In this document: piece by piece, positions 33,772 through 44,800 of the stretch
Layout of the letters: each line of letters starts with the position of its first letter
Position numbering within the stretch: position 1 is the first letter of the stretch
Origin: a bacterium
GTDB taxonomy: Bacteria > Acidobacteriota > Terriglobia > Terriglobales > Acidobacteriaceae
Direction of reading: 5' to 3'
Length of the DNA stretch: 64,000 nt
NCBI GenBank assembly: GCA_026225095.1
Contig: JAMFSC010000074.1
Coordinates: forward strand, 1 to 64,000
Translations under genes and position numbers: made by a program
Notes under the pieces: generated by a model
What the model saw: the letters and a program-made list of their open reading frames with translations, nothing else
Databases searched by the model: none
What the model was told of the DNA's origin: nothing

Positions 33772-36700
33772 ATGCTCGCCGCCCCACCAGCCGTTGAAGC
33801 GCCCCCGTCCCTCGCCTGGGCGCATCCCGTCGTGCAGGAGTGGTTCCTCCACAAGTTCGGCTCTCCCACCGAGCCCCAGGAGCACGGCTGGCCCTCCATC
33901 TTGGCGGGAAACCCCACCCTCATCTCCGCCCCCACCGGCTCCGGCAAGACGCTCGCCGCCTTCCTCGTCTGCATCGACGATCTCCTCCGCAAGGCCATCT
34001 CCGGCGCTCTCCTGCCCGAGACCCAGGTCATCTACATCTCGCCCCTCAAGGCCCTCTCGAACGACGTCCAGAAGAATCTCGACGGGCCCCTCGCCGAGAT
34101 CCAGCAACTCGCCAATCAGCGCGGCTATCTCTGCCCGGAGATCCGCACCGGCGTCCGCACCGGCGACACCCTCGCCCGCGAACGCCTCTCGATGCTGAAG
34201 CACCCGCCGCACATCCTCGTCACCACCCCCGAATCCCTCTACATCCTCCTCACCGCCGGCAAATCCCGCGAGAATCTTCGCCGCATCCGCACCGTCATCG
34301 TGGACGAGATCCACGCGATCGCCGACGACAAGCGCGGAGCTCACCTCGCCCTCTCACTGGAACGCCTCGACGCCCTCGTCTGCGGCGAAAACCGCCTCTC
34401 CCCAGGAGCGTTCCTCACCGGCCTCGCCACCCCGCCCCTCCGCATCGGCCTCTCCGCCACCCAGAACCCCATCGAACTCGTAGCCTCCTTCCTCACCGGG
34501 GCAGACCCCACCCGCCCCCCCGCAACCATCATCCAGGTAGGCCAGCGCCGCACACTCGACCTCGGCATCGAGATCCCCTCCGACGAACTCGGCTCCATCG
34601 CCTCCACCGCCATGTGGACCGAGATCTTCGACAACCTCGCCGCCTTCACCGAGCAGCATCGCAGCACCCTCGTCTTCGTCAACACCCGCAAGCTCGTCGA
34701 ACGCATCGCCTTCGAACTCTCCGGGCGTTTGGGCATCGAAAACGTAGCCGCCCACCACGGATCGTTATCGCGCACGCTCCGCCTCGACGCCGAGCAGAAG
34801 CTCAAACGCGGCGAGATCAAGATCCTCATCGCCACCGCCTCGCTCGAACTCGGAATCGACATCGGCGACATCGACCTTGTCTGCCAGATCGCCAGCACCC
34901 GCGCCGTCGCCGTCGCCATGCAGCGCGTGGGCCGCGCCGGTCACTGGCGCGGAGCCATCCCCAAGGGCCGCTTCTTCTCGACCACACGCGACGACCTCCT
35001 CGAGCAGGCCGCGCTCATCCGCAAGATGAAGGCCGGCGAGCTCGACCGCCTCGAGATCCCCCACGAGCCCACCGACGTCCTCATGCAGCAGATCGTCGCC
35101 ATGTGCGGCGCTGAGCCCTGGGAGGAAGAGACCCTCTTCCACATCCTCCGCCGCGCCTACCCCTACCGCACCCTCACCCGCGAACACTTCGACAAGCTCC
35201 TCAACCTCCTCTCCGAGGGCATCGAATCCAGCCGCGGACGCTACGGTGCCTACCTCCTCCGCGACACCATCCACGGCCAGCTCCACCCCCGCCGCGGCGC
35301 CCGCATGATCGCCATCTCGAATGGCGGAGCCATCCCCGACGCCAGCATGTTCGCCGTCATCCTCCAGCCCGAAGGCGTCCAGATCGCCACGCTCGACGAG
35401 CACTTCGCCGTCGACTCCTCCCCCGGCGACGTCGTCCTCCTCGGGAACACAAGCTGGCGCATCCAGCGCGTCGAAGCCGTAGGCCGCGTCCTGGTCGAAG
35501 ACGCCCACGGCGCACCCCCCAGCATCCCCTTCTGGGAGGGCGAAGCCCCGCAGCGCACCGGCGTCCTGTCCGACGGCGTCAGCGAACTCCGCGAGCAGAT
35601 CTCCCTCCTGACCCCCAACGTCTCCCCAACCGACCTGGGAATCGCCACACAATCCGTCACAGACTCACCAGCCCCGCGCTCCCACCCCGAGGTCATCGCC
35701 TGCGCCGACTGGCTCAAAGAGAACTGCTGCCTGTCCGATTCCGCCGCCCATCAGCTCATCCACTACATCGTCGCCGGCCGCGCCGTCCTCGGAGCTGTTC
35801 CCACCAAGACCACCATCATCGCCGAACGCTTCTTCGACGAGGGCGGAGGCATGCAGCTCATCCTCCACGCACCCTTCGGAGGCCGCATCAACAAGGCCTG
35901 GGGCCTCGCCCTGCGCAAGCGCTTCTGCCGCGGCTTCAACTTCGAGCTCCAGGCCGCCGCCACCGACAACGGCATCAACATCGCCCTCGCCGAGCAGCAT
36001 TCCTTTCCCCTCTCCGACGTCTTCCAGTTCCTCACCGAACACACCGCGCAGGAGCTCCTCGAGCAGGCCGCCATCGCCAGTCCCATCTTCAAAAACCGCT
36101 GGCGCTGGGCCGCCGCACGGTCCTTGCAACTGCTCCGCTACTCCAAGGGCAAACGCATCGCCCCCCAGATCCAGCGCACCCGTTCCGACGATCTCCTCGC
36201 CAACGTCTTCCCCCAGGCCGCGGCCTGTTTCGAGACCATCGTCGGAGACATCCAGATCCCCGACCACCCCCTCTGCAACGAGGTCATGAAAGACGTCCTC
36301 ACCGAGGCCATGGATATCGAGGGCCTCAAGCAGATCCTGCGCGATATCGCGAGCGGACGCATCCGTTGTTTAGCAATCGACACCCCGATCCCCAGCCAGT
36401 TCGCCCACGAGCTCCTCAACGCGATGCCCTACGCCTTCCTCGACGACGCCGACGCCAACGAGCGCCGCGCCCGCGCGGTCACCCTCCGTCGCTCGCTCCC
36501 ATCCTCGGTCGCCGAAGACGCCGGCCGCCTCGACCCCCAGGCCATCGCCACCATCCGCGGCGAGCTCATCCCCGATCTTCGCGACGAACACGAACTCCAC
36601 GACCTCCTCCAATCCCTCGTCGCCCTCCCCGTCTCCTACCTCGAATCAGAAGGGCAGGGAAGCACCACCCGCCACTGGCTCCCCTACTTCACCCAACTCG

Positions 36701-38277
36701 TCCAATCCAGCCGAGCCCATCCGATCCACCTCAACGCCCTCCCCTGCTGGACCACGACCGAGCGCCTCCCCCACATCGCTGCACTCCAGCCAGAATCAGC
36801 AACGTCCGAAGTGACAAAAGAACAAGCCATCCACAAATTAGTCCAGGGATGGTTACAAATCCTCGGCCCCACCACAAGCACCGCCCTCGCCGCCCGCCTC
36901 AACCTCGATCCCGTTGCCATCTACCAGGCCTTCCTGCAGATGGAGATGCAGGGACTCCTCCTCCGCGGAGCCATCGAGCACCCTGCAACCGACGACCCGC
37001 ACGAGATCGAGTGGTGCGAGCGCCGCATCCTCCAGCGCATCCACCGCCTCACCCTCGCCACCCTCCGCAAGCAGGTGGAAGCCGTCCCCCCCGCCGCCTA
37101 CATGCGCTGGCTCCTCGGCTGGCAGCACCTTGCGCCCCAAACCCAGCTCACCGGCGAAGAAGGCGTCCTCGAAGCGCTCTCGCAACTCGAAGGCTTCGAA
37201 GCCCCCGCCGTCGAATGGGAGCGCACCCTCCTCCCCGCCCGCGTCGCCAACTACGATCCGCGCCACCTCGACCAGCTCTGCCTCTCCGGAGCCGTCGGCT
37301 GGGGCCGCGTCTCCCCCCACCCCGCCTGGTCCTCCGGCGACGGAGCCGCCCCCCGCCGCGTCATCCCCACCAACGCCGCCCCCATCACCTTCTACCTCCG
37401 CGAGACCGCCGACTGGCTCCCCCACGCCCTCGCCGCCCAATGCGTCGACCAGTCCAACCTCGATCGCTGCCTCTCCCCCGAAGCCGTCCGAATCCGAGCC
37501 CTGCTCGCCGAGCGTGGAGCCTGTTTCACCAACGACCTCCAGCGCATCACCGCCTTCACAAAACATCAAACCCAACAGGCTCTCTGGGAACTCGCAACCG
37601 CAGGCCTCGCCTCCGCCGATGGCTTCGACCAGCTCCGCGCCATGATGGATCCCCGCCGCAAATCCCAATCCACCGAATCCCCCGGCAAGCGCCCCACCCG
37701 CGCCACCGCCGGCCGCTGGTCGTTACTCTGCGAAGACGCAGCGAAAAATCCTGTCGCCGCAAAACCCACCCCTACAGAACTCCGCGAACAGGCCATCCTG
37801 GACGCCCGCCAACTCGACGCCGCCCTTGAATCCGCCGCCCGCATGCTCCTCGCCCGCTATGGAATCCTCTTCCGCGACCTCCTCACTCGCGAGTCCAACG
37901 CCCCTAGGTGGCGCGACCTCCTCGGCATCCTCCGCCGCCTCGAATCCCGCGGCGAGGTCCGCGGTGGCCGCTTCGTCACCGGCTTCGGCGGCGAACAGTT
38001 CGCCCTCCCGCAAGCCGTCGAGAGCCTGCGCGCCACCCGCAACACAGAATCGACCACCCCACTCTCCGTAGCCGCCGCCGACCCCATGAACCTGGCCGGA
38101 ATCGTCGTCACCGGCGATCGAGTCCCCGCCATCCCCGGCCGCACCGTCCTCTATCAAAACGGAACGCTCGTCCCCCCACCGCAATCCTCTGAACCCAGGG
38201 TGACCCGTCCTCGCCCCGAGATCAACACGCTGCCCCCAATCCCTGCGTCGCCGCTACCGCATCTCACCCTGTTCTAG
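33772..38277 (+). CDS. lhr: Lhr-family DEAD/DEAH-box helicase
   Basis: A 1501-residue superfamily 2 helicase. Walker A is SAPTGSGKT (residues 52-60), motif II is DEIH near residue 180, motif III is SAT (GLSATQNP), and motif VI is QRVGRAGHWRG near residue 385. The winged-helix and Lhr-specific beta-barrel domains follow, and then a long C-terminal extension as in full-length Lhr (about 1500 residues). Lhr unwinds DNA-DNA and RNA-DNA and is induced by DNA damage in actinobacteria. The gene is followed by a DUF5522 gene three bases later. Confidence 0.93.
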   Translation: MLAAPPAVEAPPSLAWAHPVVQEWFLHKFGSPTEPQEHGWPSILAGNPTLISAPTGSGKTLAAFLVCIDDLLRKAISGALLPETQVIYISPLKALSNDVQKNLDGPLAEIQQLANQRGYLCPEIRTGVRTGDTLARERLSMLKHPPHILVTTPESLYILLTAGKSRENLRRIRTVIVDEIHAIADDKRGAHLALSLERLDALVCGENRLSPGAFLTGLATPPLRIGLSATQNPIELVASFLTGADPTRPPATIIQVGQRRTLDLGIEIPSDELGSIASTAMWTEIFDNLAAFTEQHRSTLVFVNTRKLVERIAFELSGRLGIENVAAHHGSLSRTLRLDAEQKLKRGEIKILIATASLELGIDIGDIDLVCQIASTRAVAVAMQRVGRAGHWRGAIPKGRFFSTTRDDLLEQAALIRKMKAGELDRLEIPHEPTDVLMQQIVAMCGAEPWEEETLFHILRRAYPYRTLTREHFDKLLNLLSEGIESSRGRYGAYLLRDTIHGQLHPRRGARMIAISNGGAIPDASMFAVILQPEGVQIATLDEHFAVDSSPGDVVLLGNTSWRIQRVEAVGRVLVEDAHGAPPSIPFWEGEAPQRTGVLSDGVSELREQISLLTPNVSPTDLGIATQSVTDSPAPRSHPEVIACADWLKENCCLSDSAAHQLIHYIVAGRAVLGAVPTKTTIIAERFFDEGGGMQLILHAPFGGRINKAWGLALRKRFCRGFNFELQAAATDNGINIALAEQHSFPLSDVFQFLTEHTAQELLEQAAIASPIFKNRWRWAAARSLQLLRYSKGKRIAPQIQRTRSDDLLANVFPQAAACFETIVGDIQIPDHPLCNEVMKDVLTEAMDIEGLKQILRDIASGRIRCLAIDTPIPSQFAHELLNAMPYAFLDDADANERRARAVTLRRSLPSSVAEDAGRLDPQAIATIRGELIPDLRDEHELHDLLQSLVALPVSYLESEGQGSTTRHWLPYFTQLVQSSRAHPIHLNALPCWTTTERLPHIAALQPESATSEVTKEQAIHKLVQGWLQILGPTTSTALAARLNLDPVAIYQAFLQMEMQGLLLRGAIEHPATDDPHEIEWCERRILQRIHRLTLATLRKQVEAVPPAAYMRWLLGWQHLAPQTQLTGEEGVLEALSQLEGFEAPAVEWERTLLPARVANYDPRHLDQLCLSGAVGWGRVSPHPAWSSGDGAAPRRVIPTNAAPITFYLRETADWLPHALAAQCVDQSNLDRCLSPEAVRIRALLAERGACFTNDLQRITAFTKHQTQQALWELATAGLASADGFDQLRAMMDPRRKSQSTESPGKRPTRATAGRWSLLCEDAAKNPVAAKPTPTELREQAILDARQLDAALESAARMLLARYGILFRDLLTRESNAPRWRDLLGILRRLESRGEVRGGRFVTGFGGEQFALPQAVESLRATRNTESTTPLSVAAADPMNLAGIVVTGDRVPAIPGRTVLYQNGTLVPPPQSSEPRVTRPRPEINTLPPIPASPLPHLTLF

Positions 38278-38280
38278 CCA

Positions 38281-38445
38281 ATGCCAGAATCACCCAAGCC
38301 CGACGCCCCCACCCCCGACCCTCCGCCGGACCTCGCCCCCGAAGACTTCTACTTCGAGGGACCATACCTAGTATTCACCGCCGCCTACCACCTCAAGCGC
38401 GGCTATTGCTGCAACTCCGACTGCCGCCACTGCCCCTACCGCTGA
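38281..38445 (+). CDS. small DUF5522-like cysteine-rich protein
   Basis: A 54-residue protein, MPESPKPDAPTPDPPP at the start and ending with KRGYCCNSDCRHCPYR. The C-C-x3-C-x2-C cluster and the preceding YFEG-x-YLVFTAAYHLKRG match the DUF5522 family (about 50-60 residues). The Cys cluster may bind zinc or iron. It starts three bases after the lhr stop, so it is co-transcribed with lhr. Its function is unknown. Confidence 0.82.
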   Translation: MPESPKPDAPTPDPPPDLAPEDFYFEGPYLVFTAAYHLKRGYCCNSDCRHCPYR

Positions 38446-38454
38446 AGGCGAAAG

Positions 38455-39480
38455 CTAAGGAGCAGGAGCCAGCGCAGGCGGAGCCGCCATCGCCGTCATC
38501 GCGTCATGCTTCATCGCCTTCGTATTCTGGATCAGCAGCACCACCCGAGGGTCCTTGTCATAGGCCACAAGCACGGGGTCCGCAATCATGGCCTTGTGCA
38601 GGTCGATCCCATTCTCTGCCGCCATCGCCAGCGAGTGCAGCATCGCCTCCGTCATCCCCTTCGACGCGTAAACCCGCGCCATCTCCATGCAGTACCGCGC
38701 CCTGTCCTCGCCCGAAAGCACCCGCGCCGCGATCCCCGCCGCATTATCCCGCCTCGTCTCCAACTCCGGATCGAGATCCAGCGCAGTCGAAAACTCCTTC
38801 CGAGCCTCCTCGAAGTCCTTCCCCTCCACCAGCGCGATCGCCAGGTTCGCATGGAAGACCGCCGAGTTCCCGTTCAGCTTTACCGCCTTGCGATAGTCCG
38901 ACGTAGCCGCCCGCATCTTGCCGTCCACATACTCCGTCGCACCCAGGTTGTTCCATGCCTCGGCGTTTTTCTTATCGCGCTTGACCACCATCTTCAGGTA
39001 AGCCCGCGCCCTCAATGTATCGCGCAACCCAAGCTCCGTCACGCCCATCTTGTTAAGCACACGCTCCTCGTTGCCGCCCCGCTGCAGGGAGTAGCTGTAA
39101 TACTCCAGTGCATCCTCCGGCAACTTCCGAGCCCGCAGCACGTCCGCCGCAGACTCCAACTGGTCCCCACTGGCGGTCGCAGGATCGGGAAGATGCGACA
39201 CGACATTCAGCCACGCCGGTTCCTGATGCGCCGCCTGCCGAGCCGTCATCACTCTCGGCGCCGGGTATCGCACGCGGTCCTGGCTGAACCCTTTCGATCC
39301 CGCTCCTCCCTGGCCGGCGGCCACCAGTCCGGAAACGGAACACAGAACGGCAATCGGAGCGAAGACCACCGCCCAGGTCCAGAATCCACCACGCACAATC
39401 CCGGCCTTCGCCAGGCAGAACAGCAGGAGATTCACGAAACGGTCAGCAAATGCAGAGACGGGGAGAGATGGAATCGACAT
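38455..39480 (-). CDS. membrane-anchored TPR protein
   Basis: About 341 residues with one or two N-terminal hydrophobic segments (TWAVVFAPIAVLCSVSGLVAA) and tetratricopeptide repeats at ~105-250 (for example AEAWNNLGATEYVDGKMRAA and AVFHANLAIALVEGKDFEEA). It ends in a hydrophobic, Ala/Pro-rich tail. The start at 39480 has AGAAGGTG upstream; a frame eight codons longer begins at 39504. It is 83 bases downstream of the VWFA-type gene on the same strand. Function is unknown; TPRs point to protein-protein contacts. Confidence 0.82.
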   Translation of the reverse strand: MSIPSLPVSAFADRFVNLLLFCLAKAGIVRGGFWTWAVVFAPIAVLCSVSGLVAAGQGGAGSKGFSQDRVRYPAPRVMTARQAAHQEPAWLNVVSHLPDPATASGDQLESAADVLRARKLPEDALEYYSYSLQRGGNEERVLNKMGVTELGLRDTLRARAYLKMVVKRDKKNAEAWNNLGATEYVDGKMRAATSDYRKAVKLNGNSAVFHANLAIALVEGKDFEEARKEFSTALDLDPELETRRDNAAGIAARVLSGEDRARYCMEMARVYASKGMTEAMLHSLAMAAENGIDLHKAMIADPVLVAYDKDPRVVLLIQNTKAMKHDAMTAMAAPPALAPAP

Positions 39481-39563
39481 ACGGCACCTTCTGAAAACAG
39501 CCATATAGTGATCCTGTCGTCAGAACGATGTCAAGCGCTTCCCCATGAAAATTCGTGGCCGCC

Positions 39564-41723
39564 CTACAAAGCCGGAACCGCAGCCACGGGAGCGGGAACC
39601 ACCCCAGCCGGAGCCTGGATCCGCAGCGCCATTCGTGGAAAGCTGAAGCTCCCACCCGCATCGTCGATCACATTCACCTGGCACACATAAGTCCCCGGCT
39701 TCAATCCCGCCAGCGGCACATCGAACTGAAACGCCACCGCACCCCGCTCCGGAGTATTCACCTCATCCGCCTCCACCAGTGGCGTCTCATACACCTTCAC
39801 GCCACCACTCATGAACTCGATGCTCGTCAGCACCTTCACCGGCCCGCCCGCTCTCCGCGTCAACCCCGGCGCCGGAGCCTGTTCCGGCGCATCCTTCGCC
39901 CGCGCCGCGTCGTAGATCTCATACAGGAAGAACAGATGCTGGTCCTGCCGAAACACATGCGGCACATTCGGAATCCACTCCACCCCATCCCGCACCAGCG
40001 GATTGACAACCTGCTTCGCCCCGTTCGGAGTCCGCTGGCTCGCCATCACAATCGAGCTCAGCTTCATCGGAGCCTTCTTCAGATCCGGAACCTGCAGATC
40101 CGTCTCAAAGCTCCCCATCGCACCCGTCTGGTTCTCCCGCACCACAAACTTCAGGTGATACCGCCCGGGAGCCAGCGTAAATCCCGTCGAATATTGAATA
40201 TTCTTCCGCTGAACCTGTTGCGAAGCATCGAGCGCCAGCTTCACCGTATCGCGCACATTCCCCACCGCGATCCCCTGCGCGTTCTTCACCTGACCCAGCA
40301 CATCCAGCGTCGCCTTATCCCGATCGCCATTCTTGATAAACGGAATCTGCGATCCCGGCACAATCAGGCTCACCGGAACATAGTACTTACCCTCCGCCAG
40401 CCGGAAGAACAGCGCCTGCAGATACACCGCCACATCCGTCGATGGCAGATCGCTCTTCAACTGTTCCGTCAGTTGCAGCTCCCGGTCCTCCGTCTTCGAG
40501 TGCTGAAAGTCCGCCGGAGCATAGTAGCCCGGCCTATACTCCACCTTTGCGTCACTGCGGTTCAGCTTGATCGTCAGGTGCCGGAAGCTCCCATCCCGCA
40601 GCGTATTCGTCGACCGGAACCCGACGATATAGTAGGCCTCCGTATCATGCTGTACCTGCTGAAACGCCGGAGCGAAGTCATTCGAATCGAAGAACGCCTT
40701 CCCCCCCGTATCGCTCGAAAGCGTACCCAGCGTCTCCTGCGAGGCAAAGTTCGCACTGAACTGACTCTGCACCGCCGCCCCGCTATAAGCCGAGGTCCCA
40801 CGCAGACTACCCTTGCTCGCATCCCCCACCGGCGGCAGCGCCTGCAGCCCCCGCGTATCCACCGAGTAGATCGCCAGGTTCGCCTTCACCGCCTCATTCG
40901 TCGCCGCCCGCAGACTCGCCTGGTTCTCGATCCCGTTCCGAGTCAGCCCGCCCGAGAAATACAGCATCGACTTCTTCTGCTCCACCCGTTCCAGGCTCTT
41001 CGCGATGGCCCGAATCGCCAGCAACTCCCGATCCGTATTCAGGCTGTTGTACTCCGTATCGTCCGCCGCGAACGCCGTCGTGTCGTCGCTCGTCCCATCC
41101 GTCGATCCCGTGCCGCCGTTCGCCAGCCCCGTCGTATCCGTCCCGTTGTACTTCGACAGGCCACGCAGCAGCGCCGTCTTATCCGAGGTGAAGTCCTGAT
41201 CCATCGTCAACCCGGTCGACATGCTCACCAGCGCCACCAGGTCCGCCGGCTGCATCTTCTTATTGACGTAATCATTCGCCGCATCCACCGCCCGGTCGAT
41301 ATCCTCATCCTGCATCGAGCTCAGGTCGAAGAACATCACGATCAGCCGATGATCCCGCAGCGCCTCCGGTGTCGCCGCCAGGTTGCGATTGAAAAGGTCG
41401 GCGATCGAAGCCTTCCCGCTCACCGTCGTCTTCTCCGCCAGCACCGCCGCCTCGTCCACGTTCTGGTAGTCGAAGCTCGCGACCTTCTGCGGCTTCCCAT
41501 TCTCGAGCACGGTAAAGTCCTCGGCCTTCAACCCCTTCACCACCGCACCCGTCTTCTTGTCCCGCACTACCACATTGGTCAGCACAATATCGGACCGCAC
41601 CTTCATGGTGAAGGTCCCCGACGTCCCAGACGTACTCTGCCCCGGCGCCTGTTGCTGCGCCACCCCAGCCACCGGCAACCCCGCCATCAATCCCACCAAC
41701 CCCGCCGCCAGCACACGTCGCAT
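39564..41723 (-). CDS. VWFA-related acidobacterial secreted protein
   Basis: A 719-residue protein with a signal peptide (VLAAGLVGLMAGLPVAGVAQQ) and a von Willebrand factor A-like domain at ~60-370, with an MIDAS-like DLSSM (in IVMFFDLSSM) near residue 130. A beta-rich C-terminal half follows (PGRYHLKFVVRENQTG and similar). This matches the VWFA-related domain family enriched in Acidobacteria. Its ligands are unknown. A GTG one codon earlier is an alternative start. It lies between the TonB receptor and the TPR gene, in a same-strand block. Confidence 0.87.
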   Translation of the reverse strand: MRRVLAAGLVGLMAGLPVAGVAQQQAPGQSTSGTSGTFTMKVRSDIVLTNVVVRDKKTGAVVKGLKAEDFTVLENGKPQKVASFDYQNVDEAAVLAEKTTVSGKASIADLFNRNLAATPEALRDHRLIVMFFDLSSMQDEDIDRAVDAANDYVNKKMQPADLVALVSMSTGLTMDQDFTSDKTALLRGLSKYNGTDTTGLANGGTGSTDGTSDDTTAFAADDTEYNSLNTDRELLAIRAIAKSLERVEQKKSMLYFSGGLTRNGIENQASLRAATNEAVKANLAIYSVDTRGLQALPPVGDASKGSLRGTSAYSGAAVQSQFSANFASQETLGTLSSDTGGKAFFDSNDFAPAFQQVQHDTEAYYIVGFRSTNTLRDGSFRHLTIKLNRSDAKVEYRPGYYAPADFQHSKTEDRELQLTEQLKSDLPSTDVAVYLQALFFRLAEGKYYVPVSLIVPGSQIPFIKNGDRDKATLDVLGQVKNAQGIAVGNVRDTVKLALDASQQVQRKNIQYSTGFTLAPGRYHLKFVVRENQTGAMGSFETDLQVPDLKKAPMKLSSIVMASQRTPNGAKQVVNPLVRDGVEWIPNVPHVFRQDQHLFFLYEIYDAARAKDAPEQAPAPGLTRRAGGPVKVLTSIEFMSGGVKVYETPLVEADEVNTPERGAVAFQFDVPLAGLKPGTYVCQVNVIDDAGGSFSFPRMALRIQAPAGVVPAPVAAVPAL

Positions 41724-41728
41724 CACTT

Positions 41729-41800
41729 TTGCCCCTGCTCTTGCTCTTCTGTCTCTGCTTTTCTGTCTGTCATTCCCGAAGGGAATCTGCGTCTGTCCTT
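41729..41800 (-). repeat. REP-like intergenic repeat, copy 1
   Basis: A pyrimidine-rich stretch leads into the hairpin ATTCCCGAAGGGAAT (41772-41786), followed by CTGCGTCTGTCCTT. The same layout recurs near 46336 and 57821. It fills the gap between the VWFA gene start and the TonB receptor stop. Confidence 0.75.
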
Positions 41801-44800
41801 AGAACCGATACCGCGCCTGAACCTGCAAAGAACGCATCCCCGCCGCGCTCGTCACCTGCCCATAGTTCGCGGAGTTCACCGTCGTATTGATCCCGCTGTA
41901 CTGCACCGTGTTGAACACATTCGTCGCCGTCACCCGCGCCTCGAACGACCGCGTATCCCCCAGCGGAACCGTCCGCGAGAGCGAAGCATTGGTCGCCACT
42001 GTCCCCGGCCCCTCAATTGAATTCCGCGAAGCCGTCCCAAAGCCATTCACCGGCTTCACAAAGGCCGCCTTGTTGAAGAAGGACTTCAGCTGCCCCGCCC
42101 CCGCGATCCCCTCCGTAAACACCCGATCCGGCCGCAGCGCATAGGTCCCGCCCGCAAGCTCCTGGGCCGCGCTCGAAGAGTACTGCGGAGTAAAGTAATT
42201 TCCGCTGGTAAACGTGAACGTCCCGCTCAACGAATAGTTGTCCAGCAGCCGCGACCAGATTCCGCCCTTGCTCAGGAAAGCCCGGTTCGGCCCAAACGGA
42301 AGCTCCAACAGCCAGTTCCCACTCAGCGAGTGCCGGACGTCGAAGCTTGAATTCCCCTCTTCCAGGTCCAGCCGCTTGTCATCCTGCGCCGTCGTCGCAC
42401 TCGATCCGCCGATCGAAGAAGCATTGTCGATCGCATGCGAGTAAAGGTAGGTCACTCCCAGCCCGATCCCCTTCTGCTGCCTCTTCTGCAGACTCACCGC
42501 CAACTGGTTCGAGTGCGATCCCGCAATCGAATCCTCATATCGGAACGCCTCCGCATTGGCCGTCGTCACCGCCGTCACCGTGTGGTTAGGAGCCCGAACA
42601 ATATCCAGATCGCTCCCCTTCGCCCCGTTGTACCCAGCGTTGAAGACCAGCCCCTTCGGAAACGTCCGCTGAAGATTCAGGTTGAACACCTGCACCATCC
42701 CCAGTCGATAGTCCTTGTTCACCGAGTAGTTGTTCTGAATCGTCGTGTTCGAGCACCCAAACCCATTCGCCAGCGTCATATTCGCCACCGTACCCGTGCC
42801 TGTGCTCGTCGTCGTGCACCCCGTCGAGCTCGCCAGCGTCGTCACCGCATTCGTCTGCGTCGAAGCGAACGGCGGCTGAAACGAAAGCGAACGAGCAAAC
42901 GTCGCAAACTGCCCCGTGTTGTAGTTCACCCCATACCCACCCCGAATCACAGTATTTTTTGTGAATCGCTCAAACACCTTTGGTCGCCACGCAAACCCGA
43001 ACCGAGGAGCGAACATCGTCCGGTCCGGATTCACCAGACCCTTCGGATACCTGCCGAGGTAAGTTCCCACCCCACCCGGCTGGACCGCGTCCACCTGCGT
43101 AAAGTCCGCATTGTGATCCAGGTTCACCAGCCGGTCATTCTTCTCCGTATAAGGCGCGAAGTACTCATACCGCAGCCCATAGTTCAGCGTCACATTCGCC
43201 AGCACCCGAAAGTCATCCTGCACATACCAGTCGTACACATTCTCCCGCAGATAGATCTTGTGCAGCCCCGCCTGCAAGCTCGTCTGCGTCGGAAGCCCCA
43301 TCAGAAAATCCGCGAATCCCGATCCGGAAGTAGCCTGCGTCGCTGTCCCCAACGCCGTAGCCTTCTGGTCCGCCGCACTCTCCGTCGCATATCCCGAAAA
43401 CGAGAACGACCCCAGCGGCTGATTCCCGCCAATCGAGTCCGCATGGACCCGCCGCACATCCAGCCCAAACCGGTAGTTGTGCTTCTTATGCCGCCACGCC
43501 ACAAAGTCCGAGAAGCTGATCGTCTGGTTCGTCGTCTCACTCGGAGTCGTATTCGTCAGCGAAGCAAAGTTCGTCACCGAGATCGATGGCAGTCCGTTAT
43601 AAAACTTCGGATCCGCGAAATCCCCCGCCTGGTTCGGAATCGTGATCCCCGCCGTCGTCGTTGGATTATTCGCCGTATCGGTAAAGTAGTTCCGCGTCTC
43701 CGCATGGCTGCGGTTCCAGTTCAGCGAAGCGTTATTCGACAACCGCCCATAGTTCACCACATACCCCAGGTTCAGGCTGTTCCCATCGCTCTGGGTCGCG
43801 CCGCCCAGCGGCAGAAAGATATTCCTCTGGTCGCTCGCCGAATGCGAATAGTTATAGGCCGCATTGATACTCTGCCGCAGCACCGGAGGAGCATTCGCAT
43901 TACCCGCCCCCCGCCGTCCACCACCGCCGCCACCACCCCCGCCGAATCGCCCAAACGGAGTCCCCGTGTTCTTCCCCAGTTGCCTCTGATACCGCGAGTT
44001 GATCGCCACATTGTTCGATCCCGCATTCGAGATCGTCTGGTAGTTGTAAGCCGTCGGGTCCGACGTCGAGATATTCGGAGCCGGATAGTAACTCAGCAGC
44101 GCCAGCGCCTGCGCGGAGATCGGTGTCGTCGCATGTGCAAGGTTATTTCCCGGAATCGGCAACCCCGTCGCCGGATCATAAAGCGTCACCGGAGTCACCG
44201 CGCCATTGATCGACTGCGCCGACTGCGAAAAGTCTCCCGCCCGTTCCAGCAGCGTCGGAACCCGCACCGGATTTGGCAAAAATGCATTCAGATTTTTCTG
44301 ACCGGTCAGATTGATGAACACAAACTGCCGCGTATCCGGCTTCGTCAGCCCCGGAATATAGGGCGACCCAGCGATACTCACCCCAAACCGATTCGAGTAG
44401 GCCGAAGGATTGGTAAGCGGCAGCAAAGTCGGCGACCACGGTGCCGAGTTCAAAGCCGAGTTCCCCCCCTGATAAAAGATGCTCCCATGCGGCTGAGCCG
44501 GATTGAAGTTGCGAAACGCCCCACTCCCAAACCCGCCGCCCCGCCCACCTCCCGGCCCACCTCCGCCCGGTCCCCCTCCACCGGGCCCACCCCCACCCGG
44601 CCCAAACCCACCCCCACCCATCATTCCACCCAGCGCCCCCATGATCGCATTGGTTGGATCCCCACCCCCCTGCCCCCGATACTGCGCAACCGCATCCTCC
44701 ACCCGGGTCCGAATCTCATCCTCTGAAAAACTAGCCAGCCCCGTCGTCGTCCCCTGCACCCCACTCACCGCCACCGAGTCCGTCGCCGCCCCATCGCTTC

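Noticed and set aside
33794-38192. Many long open frames on both strands inside lhr
   Set aside because: They arise from very high GC at third codon positions. Their translations are runs of Arg/Pro/Ser or Gly/Glu/Ala without family motifs.
39555-42020. 821-codon plus-strand frame opposite the VWFA gene
   Set aside because: Arg/His/Pro-rich antisense shadow of a well-supported gene.
44503-44650. Glycine-codon repeats in the TonB receptor considered as a CRISPR-like or tandem DNA repeat
   Set aside because: The repeat unit is a short in-frame GGGGP-type protein repeat with no spacers; it is part of the coding sequence.
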